The translations under genes were made by a program, and so were the position numbers. Positions 44,145 through 53,599 of a DNA stretch of 64,000 nt are shown here, piece after piece (positions within the stretch are counted from its first letter, which is position 1; each line of letters begins with the position of its first letter). The notes under the pieces are model-generated. The model did no database searches, had not been told where the DNA came from, and saw nothing but the letters and a program-made list of their open reading frames with translations. The stretch is taken from assembly GCA_942492625.1 (NCBI GenBank), contig CALOFM010000018.1:1-64000 (forward strand), written 5' to 3'. The stretch is from Thiosymbion sp942492625. Its GTDB lineage: Bacteria; Pseudomonadota; Gammaproteobacteria; Chromatiales; Chromatiaceae.

Positions 44145-47100
44145 GGACGTGCAAAACGTGCGGAAAGTCCCGCTAAGGAAATCGCGCAAATTCAATAGCT
44201 TGAAATTTCGCGGCGGGTCTTTTTCTAGGAAAAACAGGGGCTTTCTGGTAGGTTGCAGGAATGGTGCGTTTCGAGAGGCTGAGCGCTACCCTGTAGTCGC
44301 GCAACCGTGTTCGGGGTACCCGTATGCAACCTTGGCAGCTCGCCTTCCTCGGCCAGCACGAGCTTCCGCGAGAGTTGACCGCCTTCGAGCTGCGCTATTT
44401 CTTCTCGTTCAATGACGCGCAACGGCGAGCCATCCGGACCCGCCGACGCCCTTTGAATCAGCTTGGCTCCGCCCTGCACCTGGGGTTCATGAAGATGAGC
44501 GGTTGCGCGCTGGATGCCTTTGAGATGGTGCCACGCTCGTTGCTCACCCACTTGGGTCGCGAGCTCGGGATTCATGTGCCCACAGTCACCTCGGTGCGAG
44601 CGCTTTACCGCCGGCGTGCGACGCTTTTCGAGCACCAACGCTGGGCGGCCGAGATTCTCGGATTTAGTCCAACGAGCGAGCATCAACGGCGCGCCCTCAC
44701 GGGGCTCATCAAACAGGAATCCTACAAGGCGTTGAGCGCGGCCCAGTTGGTCACGTTCGCTCGCCGCTGGTGTTACGAGCACAAACTGCTCATCCCGGGC
44801 GAGCGCACACTCAACGATCTGGTCCGCACCGCGATTCCGCAAGCGGAGCAGGAGCTGTTGGATGCGGTCGCGAAGGCCATCCCGGCAGCGCAACGGAGCC
44901 AGTGGCTTGATGCGCTCGGCTCGATGCGTTCTGCGAGGCGCAGCGTCCTGGAGTGGTTACAGGGCGAGCCGGGTAAACCCTCACGCCAGACGCTGGCCGG
45001 ACAGCTGGCGTACGTCGACTTCTTGAAGAAACTGGAGGTCCATCGCTATCCCCTCGAGATGGTGCGTCTCGAGCATCAGAAGCAGTTGGCACAACGCATC
45101 CGTCGCAGGCGACCGGCCCGGTGGCAGACGTTCAAAGAGCCGCGACGAACCCTGGAAGCGGTTTGCTTCTTGCGCGTGACCTTGCTGCAAAAGACGGATG
45201 TCTTGATCGCGCTCATCGACCGGGAGATCTTGAAGCTCCGGCGCCAGAGCGTGGAAAAGGTCCGGGCAGCCAATGCGGTGTTGGGGGTTTCGCTGAAACA
45301 GCGGGTTCAGCAACTGCAATCCTATGCCCAGGAGCAAGGGCGCACGCTCGAAGAGCTGCGCCAGGGCATTGCCGGGCTGCTCCCGGACTCACCGGATCCG
45401 AGTTTCACGAGCCAAGCCGCCGAGATCCGTTATCGAATGACCGATGACGCGCGTCAGGTGCGCCGGCTGGTTCGCGCGTTGCTGACCCTTGATTTTGAGG
45501 GTGCTCCGGGAAATCCGCTGATCGAGGCCGTGGGTGTGCTGCGCAATCTTCACGAAAGAGGTGCCCGCCACCTGCCCGAATCGGTGGCTTGCTCGTTTGC
45601 ACCGCTATGGTCGGTCACGATGGAGGGGTCCGACCGCCAGCGGGCACTGCGTGGCTTCGAGACGGCGATTCTGTTCGAGCTGCGCAAGGGTCTTCGCAAC
45701 GGGTCGATATGGGTATCGTACAGCTTATCGTATCGCCATCGAGAACAGCTGTTGATTCCATCCGGGGAATGGCACCAGGGGAGAAAAGGTTACTACAAGC
45801 GCCTGAAGTTGCCGATGGATCCCCAGCAGTACATCGCCAAGTACACCCAGCAGCTCGAAGATGGGCTCGAGCAAGTCGCCGAGGCCGTACGGACCGGAGT
45901 CATTGCCATCGAGGAGGACGAGCTGGCGCTCGGCAAGCTCGAAGCGGAGCCGATATCGCCGCAAGTCGAGCCAGTGCGCGATGCGCTGTTCGCAGAGGTC
46001 GGCCCGGTGCGGTTGCCCGAGATGATCATGGAAGTCGACAGCCATACGCGGTTCAGCTCCGCGTTGCTTGGACGCGAGCCCACATCTCGGCAGGAGCTGT
46101 TGATCCTCTATGCGGCCTTGTTGGCGCACGGAACCGACATGAGCGCGGCGGCGGTGTCCTTGATGATCCCGCAAATCGGCACCACGGCCATCTCGGACTG
46201 CATGATGCTGCTGGAGGACGCGACGGCACTGCGTTCGGCCAACGACGGCTGTGTGGCTTTCATCCGCCAACAGCCGCTTACCCAATCTTGGGGAGAAGGG
46301 ACACTGGCGTCGTCCGACTCGATGAGTCTGGATGCGACACGTCACCTCTTCAGCGCACGAACCGATCCGCGACGGCAACGCCGCGGCATCGGTATCTACA
46401 CGCACAAGCTCGACCAGTGGCCCCTGATTTATGATCAGCCCGTTGTACTGATGCAAAGACAAGCGGGCGCGGCGATCGAAGGCATGGTCCGTCAGCGCGC
46501 GAGCGCCGAGCTCGAACGCGTCGCGGTCGACACCCATGGGTTTACCGCCTTCGGCATGGGGGTCGCGAAAGCCTTGCACCGTGACCTTTGTCCGCGCCTG
46601 AGGGGAACGGGGCAACGCCGATTGCACGTGCCGCGAGAGATGCGGATGCCGGACGTTCTCGAGCCGGTCATACGCATCCTCGATCGCGGGGAGGCGACGC
46701 ATCGACTCTTGCGTGCCATTCACCACGGAAACATCACAGCGCCCCGCGGTCGCCGGCGCGAGGAACTCTCCGCCATATCCGGTTCGCTGACCTTGCTGAG
46801 CAACATCACGATGGCCTGGATGACCCATCATATGCAAGGCGTCCTCGATCGCTGGAAACGCGAAGATGGGCGCAGCATCGAGCATGACATCCTACGGCAT
46901 ATCGGCCCAGCCCGTTTCGAAGGGGTCAATTTCCGCGGGAAGTTCGATTTTCCCCTGAGCCGGTACCAGGAGCGGTTGTTGCCGAAAGCCGCACGCCAGA
47001 ATCAAGGGCAGTAGGAGAGGCAAGGCAGTCTGCAAGAGGTCCAACGGCAGGTGGGAAATCGCGTTTTTGACCAGCAACCTACTGATAATGCAAAGAAAAA

Positions 47101-47174
47101 ATCAGCTGCGCAATTCCATCTCATTGAAATTACAGGATTTCCTTAGCGGGACTTTCCGCACATTTTGCACGCCC
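44145..47174. mobile_element. Tn3-family transposon, about 3 kb, transposase only
   Basis: Ends: GGACGTGCAAAACGTGCGGA... on the left and, reversed, GGGCGTGCAAAATGTGCGGA... on the right, matching for about 38 bases; GGCTA/TAGCC outside may extend the repeat. It carries one gene, the transposase. There is no resolvase or res-like site that I can see. The flanks differ: truncated integrase-type IS on the left, an IS1634-like fragment on the right. No 5-bp duplication is visible. Confidence 0.75.
44324..47014 (+). CDS. tnpA: Tn3-family transposase TnpA
   Basis: An 896-residue protein, slightly shorter than the about 980-1000 usual for Tn3 TnpA. The N terminus (LRYFFSFNDAQRRAIRTRR) and catalytic region (MEVDSHTRFSSALLGREPTS, ASSDSMSLDA about residue 665, VDTHGFTAFGMGVAKALHRDLCPR about 735, AISGSLTLLSNI near the end) match the family. 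It binds the terminal repeats and forms cointegrates by replicative transposition. Resolution would need a partner resolvase that is not in the element. Confidence 0.88.
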   Translation: MQPWQLAFLGQHELPRELTAFELRYFFSFNDAQRRAIRTRRRPLNQLGSALHLGFMKMSGCALDAFEMVPRSLLTHLGRELGIHVPTVTSVRALYRRRATLFEHQRWAAEILGFSPTSEHQRRALTGLIKQESYKALSAAQLVTFARRWCYEHKLLIPGERTLNDLVRTAIPQAEQELLDAVAKAIPAAQRSQWLDALGSMRSARRSVLEWLQGEPGKPSRQTLAGQLAYVDFLKKLEVHRYPLEMVRLEHQKQLAQRIRRRRPARWQTFKEPRRTLEAVCFLRVTLLQKTDVLIALIDREILKLRRQSVEKVRAANAVLGVSLKQRVQQLQSYAQEQGRTLEELRQGIAGLLPDSPDPSFTSQAAEIRYRMTDDARQVRRLVRALLTLDFEGAPGNPLIEAVGVLRNLHERGARHLPESVACSFAPLWSVTMEGSDRQRALRGFETAILFELRKGLRNGSIWVSYSLSYRHREQLLIPSGEWHQGRKGYYKRLKLPMDPQQYIAKYTQQLEDGLEQVAEAVRTGVIAIEEDELALGKLEAEPISPQVEPVRDALFAEVGPVRLPEMIMEVDSHTRFSSALLGREPTSRQELLILYAALLAHGTDMSAAAVSLMIPQIGTTAISDCMMLLEDATALRSANDGCVAFIRQQPLTQSWGEGTLASSDSMSLDATRHLFSARTDPRRQRRGIGIYTHKLDQWPLIYDQPVVLMQRQAGAAIEGMVRQRASAELERVAVDTHGFTAFGMGVAKALHRDLCPRLRGTGQRRLHVPREMRMPDVLEPVIRILDRGEATHRLLRAIHHGNITAPRGRRREELSAISGSLTLLSNITMAWMTHHMQGVLDRWKREDGRSIEHDILRHIGPARFEGVNFRGKFDFPLSRYQERLLPKAARQNQGQ

Positions 47175-47187
47175 TAGCCGGGCCCAT

Positions 47188-47440
47188 GTGTTTCTGTGCA
47201 TTCTGGCCCTTTTGCTCAAGCGACTCTTCGAGATCAATTACCTGGGAAACAAGTCGACCCTGGAACCCCTGGAGGAGTTATCGAAATCCAAGCTGATCAA
47301 GTACAAGGTGAGATTTTCCGAGCGCGAGGAACGAACACAAATCATTCCCAAGGTGACAACGACCACCCCGCTTCAGAAGAAGTATTTCAACATGGTTGGC
47401 ATCAGGAATCGCATGAGTCTATACACGAGAGGGGGGGGGC
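47188..47440 (+). pseudogene. IS1634-like transposase C-terminal fragment
   Basis: The frame reads RAHVFLCILALLLKRLFEINYLGNKSTL, then SKLIKYKVRFSEREERTQIIP and TPLQKKYFNMVGI, which is the C-terminal end of an IS1634/IS4-like transposase. The N-terminal catalytic part is absent; the Tn3-type element abuts it at 47174. Confidence 0.55.
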
Positions 47441-47640
47441 CAACGTGGTTCTCGACGGACACAAGGAAAAGAAAGGGCGGGGGAGAGAAAAAAGGGAAAA
47501 CAGGAGGGAGCCACTCAAACCACCGACTCGGTGTGGAAAGCGCCATCGCATCAATATACAATACATTCATATTGATCTTTTCTTTTCTTTTCTCCCCTCC
47601 TCCTACTCGCATTCTTCTGCCTCCTTTTAGAACGATTCGT
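47430..47640. other. Purine-rich then pyrimidine-rich low-complexity tract
   Basis: About 47430-47510 is almost all G and A (GAAAAGAAAGGGCGGGGGAG), and 47575-47630 is almost all T and C. No gene or known repeat was recognised. The composition differs sharply from the rest of the window. Confidence 0.5.
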
Positions 47641-47752
47641 GTGGTGAAAACTTAAAATCACTAACCTGTTGATTTACAGAGGTTTCGCCTGCTCAGCTGT
47701 CGAATTAGAGATAGATGGACACATTATCCCTCGAACTGTAGTGAAGCACCAC

Positions 47753-48367
47753 ATGAAGCACGCCACCGCTTTACCCCGCCCATCGAGAGAAGACATTACT
47801 CGAATGCCAGTCTTCGAGGGGTTGCCGCTCAGTCGTATCCATATCGTAAAGAGGCCCGCGCAGGCCGAGCTCGCAGAACGCGTGCTTGCTGATGCGGGAT
47901 TCGTCGGATTCGACACGGAGAGCAAACCGACATTTACCAAGGAAGCCGTCAGCGATGGACCACACGTCGTTCAGTTTGCGACCCAGGAACAGGCTTTCAT
48001 TGTGCAGGTAGACTCAACCGCGTCAATCGACTTTTTGAGAAGCGTGATCGAATCGTCGGAGATCGTGAAAGTCGGCTTCGGCCTGAAATCGGACCGAGGT
48101 CCGCTGCGACGGAAGCTCGGCATTCGGCTCGGTGCTTCAGTGGACCTTGCTCTCGCTGTGCGCCAATTGGGGTATCGCCAAGCAGTGGGCGTAAAGGCGG
48201 CGGTGGCCATCGTCTTGGCGCGTAGGCTGCGTAAGTCGAAGTCGACAGCGACTTCCAACTGGGCGCTCCCGACGCTCCGCCCGAATCAACTGCTCTACGC
48301 CGCAAACGACGCATATGCCGCGTTGGCTGTATTTGATGCGATGGGTAAACCGGAAAATAGCTGTTAG
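47753..48367 (+). CDS. 3'-5' exonuclease domain protein (RNase D-like)
   Basis: About 204 residues from ATG 47753 (an in-frame TTG at 47669 would add 28). The DEDDy exonuclease motifs are in order: FVGFDTESKP (Asp and Glu of motif I), VGFGLKSDRG (motif II) and YAANDAYAAL (motif III, YxxxD). Such domains trim RNA or DNA 3' ends in the cytoplasm. The C-terminal HRDC domains of full RNase D are missing, so it is a single-domain relative. It lies alone between IS remnants with no operon partner. Confidence 0.8.
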   Translation: MKHATALPRPSREDITRMPVFEGLPLSRIHIVKRPAQAELAERVLADAGFVGFDTESKPTFTKEAVSDGPHVVQFATQEQAFIVQVDSTASIDFLRSVIESSEIVKVGFGLKSDRGPLRRKLGIRLGASVDLALAVRQLGYRQAVGVKAAVAIVLARRLRKSKSTATSNWALPTLRPNQLLYAANDAYAALAVFDAMGKPENSC

Positions 48368-48494
48368 CGATCAGCCCTTAGCTCTTGTTTATCGGGGAAA
48401 AGCCGTGCGTCCACGTGCTCATGATTTGCTCAGCTCGGCAGCGCAATGCCAAACTGCCCGGCGATCGTGCGCCAGACCCCTGAAATCTTGATAA

Positions 48495-49042
48495 GGTGGT
48501 TTGATAGAAAAAAGTTACCCACTCGTAACCGCAGTTTTGTTCGCATTCCCGATTTGTTTCACCACGAAGGACACGAAGAACACGAAGAGATTAGATAACG
48601 AAGCGCTTGATCCCGTTCTTTAGTTTCGCGACATTGAAGTTCATGAGCAGACCGATTTTGACCCCGGCCAGCTTCATGTATGTCAGCAATTGCGCCTCAT
48701 GGATACCTTTGATTTGCTCCACGCACTTCAGCTCAATGATCAGTTTCTCCTCTATGAAAAGATCGACCCGGTAGCCGCACTCCAGGCGCGCACCTTTGTA
48801 TTCGACCGGCAGGGGATATTGCAGTTTGAACACGATGCCATTGAGTTTCAGCTCGTGCGCAAGACACTGCTCGTATGTCGATTCGAGCAGGCCAGGCCTC
48901 AACTCTCGATGGACCGTCAGCGCGCACCCAATGACCCGATTCGACAATTCTTCGAATTCCATTCTTCGTGTTCTTCGTGTTCTTCGTGGTTCAAATACCG
49001 GGTTTAGGTTAACTCTGGGTAACTTTGTTACCTGAAATCACC
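48495..49042. mobile_element. 548-bp GxxExxY-carrying element, copy 2, with TAA target duplication
   Basis: Same ends as copy 1 (GGTGGTTTGATAG... and ...CTGAAATCACC). TAA is repeated outside both ends (48492-48494 and 49043-49045). Length differs from copy 1 by 18 bases, equal to one 9-base unit missing from each internal repeat cluster. No transposase. Confidence 0.82.
48591..48962 (-). CDS. GxxExxY protein, second copy
   Basis: 123 residues with the GLLESTY motif (residues 24-30) and the VDLF...IELK nuclease-like core. It is almost identical to the protein at 6941-7312, so the two copies diverged recently. Carried entirely inside the copy-2 element, whose 9-base repeats flank it on both sides. 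Confidence 0.85.
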   Translation of the reverse strand: MEFEELSNRVIGCALTVHRELRPGLLESTYEQCLAHELKLNGIVFKLQYPLPVEYKGARLECGYRVDLFIEEKLIIELKCVEQIKGIHEAQLLTYMKLAGVKIGLLMNFNVAKLKNGIKRFVI

Positions 49043-49250
49043 TAACAGCCCTGCACCGCCCTAACATGGGAGTCGATGGTCCCATCCGCTGGATTGAGCA
49101 CTAACATCGGCTTGCGTACCTCGATCGCCATCGACTCCAAACTCTGGAAATGCTTGAGCAACTCCAGGCAGTGCGCAGAACTGCCAAAGAAGAAAGAACT
49201 TACGGAAACGTTCCGTAAACCTATCATCTTCACTTGGTTGCGGGGGCAGG
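49042..49250 (-). pseudogene. Possible ParA-like ATPase C-terminal fragment
   Basis: The frame ends LESMAIEVRKPMLVLNPADG then IDSHVRAVQGC and stops within the TAA target duplication of the GxxExxY element. The PADG-I-H--AV pattern resembles C termini of ParA/MinD-like ATPases. No Walker motif is present. Weak identification. Bases 49251-49589 show nothing I recognise. Confidence 0.3.
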
Positions 49251-49589
49251 ATTCCAGGAAGCTCTCCCTCTTGGTTCGAACGACTTGTGTCTTGATTGCC
49301 TTGGACCAACAGAGTTTTGGTACTCGTTTTGTTTCATCAGACGGCTCGCGTGATGCATCGATGCGGATCGTGTACACCGGCGCCGACAGGAAAGCGACGC
49401 TGAAGCCCGCCCAGAATGGCCTACGGTCCGCGTCCACCGACCGGGAAACCGGGTAGGAGAGATCGATATCCCGAAAGCTGAGCTGGATGAAGTAGGGCGT
49501 GACGGACCGGAGTGTCGCCGATAGCAGATTTCAGAGCGCCCGGGTAGAATCCCGGCACCTGGAGGCAGGCGGAAATAAAGTTGAATGGA

Positions 49590-50336
49590 TCAGCGGCCCA
49601 AAAGAATCGGCACCGACCTCAGACCGGGTGTGGTGAAGTTGTGCAGCGTGGAATAAGGGGTCGGGGTCATCGTATCCAATCGACAGTCTGCTTTCCGCCA
49701 GGTTGCTGCTCTCCATGGGCTGGACAGGAGATTGGTGATACCACAGATAGAGGGCAAGGCCCTCTTCGACCGTGAGCAGATTCCTGTCCTGGACCATGCG
49801 GACCGATAGCTCGCAGCAGCAGCGACAGCAGTTGCACAGGAACGAGGGCTGCTCCCGGACATTGTCGGTGACAAGGGTGAGGCCCAGAGAGCACGCGTAC
49901 TCCAGCGTATGGAGCATCCGCTCGACGGTGCGCTCTTCGGCGAAACCGCGGCGCACCAGGAAGCGTGCACCCTCACCGAGGACCATGCAGAGGCCCTCCA
50001 CCGGGGCGCCCTTTCTTCAAGATTGGCCTTCTTGTGCCGGCAGTAGCACATGGTCACGGCGCGATACGCGCTGTCGCGGATGATCCGGCGCGCGTCCTCG
50101 TAGGGCATGATCCGCGAGGTGACCGGGATGTGCTCTGCGTTGACCAGCGCGCGGGCGATCTGCGTGCGGCTGCCGAAGAATTCACCGGCCTGACCCTCGC
50201 GTCCCTGCTCGTGCAGATACTCGGTCATGAGGCGCGCGAGCCGCGCCACCGGCAGATCGCCACGCTGGCGCATGAAGGTAAACTCCTTAAAAATACAATA
50301 CTTCGCGCGATCCCGATCTGTGCGAAAAGAATCCAA
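49590..50336 (-). pseudogene. 4Fe-4S binding protein, frameshifted and truncated
   Basis: From 50336 the frame reads MRQRGDLPVARLARLMTEYLHEQG and RAVTMCYCRHKK. Near 50000 it shifts; the next frame reads MEGLCMVLGEGARFLVRRGFAEERTVERMLHTLEYA, then CNCCRCCCELSV. These are the cysteine clusters of a 4Fe-4S ferredoxin-like redox protein. After about 49800 the expected C-terminal ferredoxin domain (CxxCxxCxxxC) is replaced by unrelated sequence to 49534. Truncation plus frameshift means no functional product. It ends 21 bases from the cation transporter gene in the same orientation, downstream of it. Confidence 0.6.
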
Positions 50337-50357
50337 TTCGGATTCCGCGAGATTGCC

Positions 50358-51278
50358 TTAGTAGGCCCTTTGTTCGCCCTCGCCCCTTCTTCCGATCCGC
50401 ACGATGGTTTCCACGGGCTCCGGCTGCAGAGTCACATGCTCGATGCCGAAGCGCTCGTCGAGCAGCTCCCGCAGTCGCCCGAGGACGGGCTGCCAGTCGT
50501 CGATACGTCGCAAGACCACGTGGGCGGAGAGGGCCGTCGTCTCCGCGGAAAGCGACCAAATATGTAGGTCGTGCACCGAAAAAACATCCTCGACCTCGGC
50601 CATGGCGCGGCCCACCTCCTCCAGGTCGAGATGCAAGGGCACCCCTTCGAGTAGGGTGTGCAGCACCTGCCGCAACAGGCGGAGGCTGGAAACAAGGATG
50701 AGCAGGACAATAAACAAGGACAGTATAGGATCGATCGGCGTCCAGCCCGTATACAGGATCACCACCCCGGAGACGAGGGCCGCGACGGACCCCAGGAGGT
50801 CGCCCATAACGTGCAGGAGGGCCGCGCGCACGTTGAGATTTCCGCGCCCGCCCATGAGCAACCAGGCCACGGCAATGTTGACAAAAAGTCCGATCAGGGC
50901 GACCCAGGTGACGATGCCGCCACGCACTGGCGGGGGATCCAGCAGCCGTCCGACCACCGCGGCGCTTAGCGCGGTCAACAGGGCCAGCATCAGCAGGGCG
51001 TTGAACAGGGCGGCAAGGGTCTCAAGACGACCGAGGCCGTAGGAATGCCTGGGCGAGGGCGGGCGCCGAGCCATCCAGGCGGCCAACGCCGCCAGACCCA
51101 GCGCCGTGCTGTCGGTGAGCATGTGGCCGGCGTCGCTCAGCAGGGCTAAGGAACCCGACAGCCACCCGCCCGCGGCCTCGACGATCGCGTAGCCGAGCGT
51201 GAGACCGACCGCCAGGGTCAGGAGACGCCGGGAGTCCGGTCGGTGTGGGTCATCGTGTGGGTGGGCGTGGTTATGCAT
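50358..51278 (-). CDS. Cation diffusion facilitator (CzcD/ZitB-like zinc exporter)
   Basis: A 306-residue inner-membrane protein with about six membrane helices and a His-rich N terminus (MHNHAHPHDD). The metal-site motifs are SDAGHMLTD in helix 2 (Asp49, His52, Asp56) and LHVMGDLLGS in helix 5 (H-x3-D). The cytoplasmic C-terminal domain (VHDLHIWSLSAETTALSAHVV) binds metal and dimerises. The family exports Zn2+ and similar ions in exchange for protons. The frame is intact, unlike both neighbours. No metal-responsive regulator gene is nearby. Confidence 0.9.
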   Translation of the reverse strand: MHNHAHPHDDPHRPDSRRLLTLAVGLTLGYAIVEAAGGWLSGSLALLSDAGHMLTDSTALGLAALAAWMARRPPSPRHSYGLGRLETLAALFNALLMLALLTALSAAVVGRLLDPPPVRGGIVTWVALIGLFVNIAVAWLLMGGRGNLNVRAALLHVMGDLLGSVAALVSGVVILYTGWTPIDPILSLFIVLLILVSSLRLLRQVLHTLLEGVPLHLDLEEVGRAMAEVEDVFSVHDLHIWSLSAETTALSAHVVLRRIDDWQPVLGRLRELLDERFGIEHVTLQPEPVETIVRIGRRGEGEQRAY

Positions 51279-51475
51279 GGCGCATCATTGTAGCCGCATT
51301 GGTGGATCGTCCTGCGGTCCCGAGCTCCGGAAAGGGACGCCCACATTCAGCCCCAGCCAGAAACACTCACTGCGACCCGTCAGCAGCGGGGCCCCGCACA
51401 CCTTGGGGTATTTGTACCAGATGCGGGTCATTGCAACCGCCTTTACGCTCCCTTCTGGCTGCGCGTCGCGGCGGA

Positions 51476-51868
51476 TCATGGGTGCGGCGGCCCCTTGAGC
51501 TCGCCCCTGTTTCCCTCGGGATCCTTGAAATATCGCGAAGGACCATTACCGAGCGCCCCATTACGCATCACCAGTTCGCCGGTCTCGACGCCATGGCTGC
51601 GCAGGTGCGCACGTATCGCGTCGTTATCCCAAGGCTCGACCTGGACGCAGAAATGGTCCATGTTGGGCGCCTCCGGCGCCGGGGTCCGTCCACACTCGCC
51701 GCCCAAGGGGCCGTTCACATCGAGAATGTCGATAAGCGAGTTGTCTGCGCGTAGCTGTACAAGTTCGATCTCGCCGGGCCCTCTTTCGAGCCGGCAACCG
51801 AGCACGTCGCACTAGAAGTCGATCATCTTACCAAGGTTGGCCGCGCGCACGACCACATGATCGATCAA
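51476..51868 (-). pseudogene. VOC/glyoxalase-family protein with nonsense codon
   Basis: The reading LIDHVVVRAANLGKMIDF continues, after a TAG at 51812-51814, as CDVLGCRLERGPGEIELVQLR through MDHFCVQVEPWD and YFKDPEGN. This is the usual beta-alpha-beta-beta-beta repeat of vicinal-oxygen-chelate enzymes with metal ligands in the His and Glu positions. The stop replaces a Tyr expected in FY-x-DVLG. A GTG at 51805 could restart a 109-residue product lacking the first metal ligand. Confidence 0.65.
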
Positions 51869-52031
51869 GCGGATAAGGATAGGGCTATTCACCTTCAGGG
51901 TAGAACCGCACAGCGAGCTATCAGCCACCGAGAGACCGAAGGGCCTTCTGGACGGCAGATCTCCTCAGAGATCACGGAAAACTCCAACAAGCTGGTCGTT
52001 GCCGCTGCCGGCCTTGACGACCTACCCGAAA

Positions 52032-52640
52032 TCAGGAATTGGCTGCGCCAACAGGTCCGTTCGTCGGATCGGCGGGCTCTCTGAGCGCAGGTGTTCGCCC
52101 GCGCCGTCTTTGCCGCCGGAGATCCCGGCCTACGCCTGCCACAGCTCGACGACGCGGCAGCCCGCCAAGGCGGCGATGCCTGGACGCGGCACTTCGCCTT
52201 TGTGGGGCTCTACGGCTATTTCGGCTTCCAGGCGGCCGGATTTTTCGGTCTGCCACCGGGGAGGTTTCGACACGCTGATACGCGTGGATGCGGTTGCCGG
52301 CCTCGGCCAGGATCCACTCGTGCAATTGGGCATTGGCATCGGCCAGATGGCGGAACGCACGCAAGGGGAGAAAGGTGCCTTTGATGTATTTCACCCCGGC
52401 CTCCACGCGTCCTTTCAATTGAAGTTCTCTTGGCGGACAGGGATCGATCTTGAAACCGTGGCCTTCAGCACACTCCGCATAGGCCCGTTGAACGACCGGA
52501 TCACGGGTGCTGGCGCGGGTGATGGCACACTTGGCGTTGACGATGATTAGACGGGCAGGCACGCCATTGAACCACTCGAAAGCGCGGCGATGGCACGACA
52601 GCCAGGTCTCCACGCTCTGGTCCCAAATCATCTCGGCATA
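52032..52640 (-). pseudogene. IS21-family IstA transposase fragment
   Basis: The frame reads MIWDQSVETWLSCHRRAFEWFNGVP, AKCAITRA, YAECAEGHGFKIDPCPPR and KGRVEAGVKYIKGTFLPLR, the middle of the IstA integrase core. It ends in a shift near 52270, where the sequence turns nonsense. N terminus and C terminus are absent and no istB follows. Confidence 0.7.
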
Positions 52641-52645
52641 CTGGT

Positions 52646-52851
52646 GTCGACTGAAGCACAGGCTATTGACACGCCTCGGCTATCTGGTCGAAGAGCAGGA
52701 CCTGGTTTTCATGGCCGAGACCGATACGGATACCGCCCCGGGGCCGCTGCAATCGGCTGCTTGCACCTATCGCATGGCACTCGGACCACGAGCAATCGTA
52801 GCAGGCGGGCGACAATGGCGTCATGAGTTGCGTCCGATGGCGGCGTCATGA
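52646..52851 (+). pseudogene. IS91-family transposase fragment
   Basis: A short frame with RLGYLVEEQDLVFMAETDTD followed by PLQSAACTYRMALGPRA, which matches the C-terminal part of IS91-type Y2 transposases. The catalytic region is missing. It abuts the IstA fragment of the opposite strand. From 52852 to 53261 I recognise nothing. Confidence 0.5.
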
Positions 52852-53599
52852 ACAGGACTCCAGCGATGAGCTCAAGCTTGGTCCGTCCCTCGGGCTCCTC
52901 CAGCTTCCAGAACTCCTCGAGAGTTTAGGTCTTGACCAAGGGTGAAGTTCGCAACGCCGTCATGTCGAGCCTCAGAATGGCGTACTCGTTTTCCTATAAT
53001 GAGGAGCCGATCACAGCCCTGTCAAGCGGGGTAGCGGTGTGACAGTACCGACGCACGAACCACCTGGATGTAACCCAGCATAATATAAGGGATGCAAGAC
53101 TGTTCGCTCCCGGTCGATTTCAAGCGTGTATCCGGGGTGAACAAGGAGTGAGTAGTGGTAAAGGTCGACTCATATAGAGGATGGGGCGAATGCAAGCAAT
53201 AGGACACCGTCCCTATCAAGCAGGGAAAACGCGGTTGCCGGGGGGCAAGGCGCGAGGGTCAGACGAAGCGTAACCGGAAAGGTTGCCCCATACACTGAGC
53301 GACTTGATCAAGCCCGAAGAGATCCAACCAGGGGCCGCTCAAGGTGGTACGAACGAATTCGAGGAAGGGACGTATGCCCATCCTTCGTATCATCGGGGCG
53401 AGCTCGCTGGAGAATCGGGCGAGCGTATTGATCAGGTGCCCCGGGCGCATCAGATAGTGGTATCCACGCATGACGTTCCAGTCCTTGGCGAAGAGGTGCT
53501 CGTAGGAGTAGGCCTGGCCGCTCTTTGGCATCCTCGGCAATTGCATCCTGCATTGCTCTAATTACCTACATCCATGTAGGCATGCCATCGCGGCATTAG

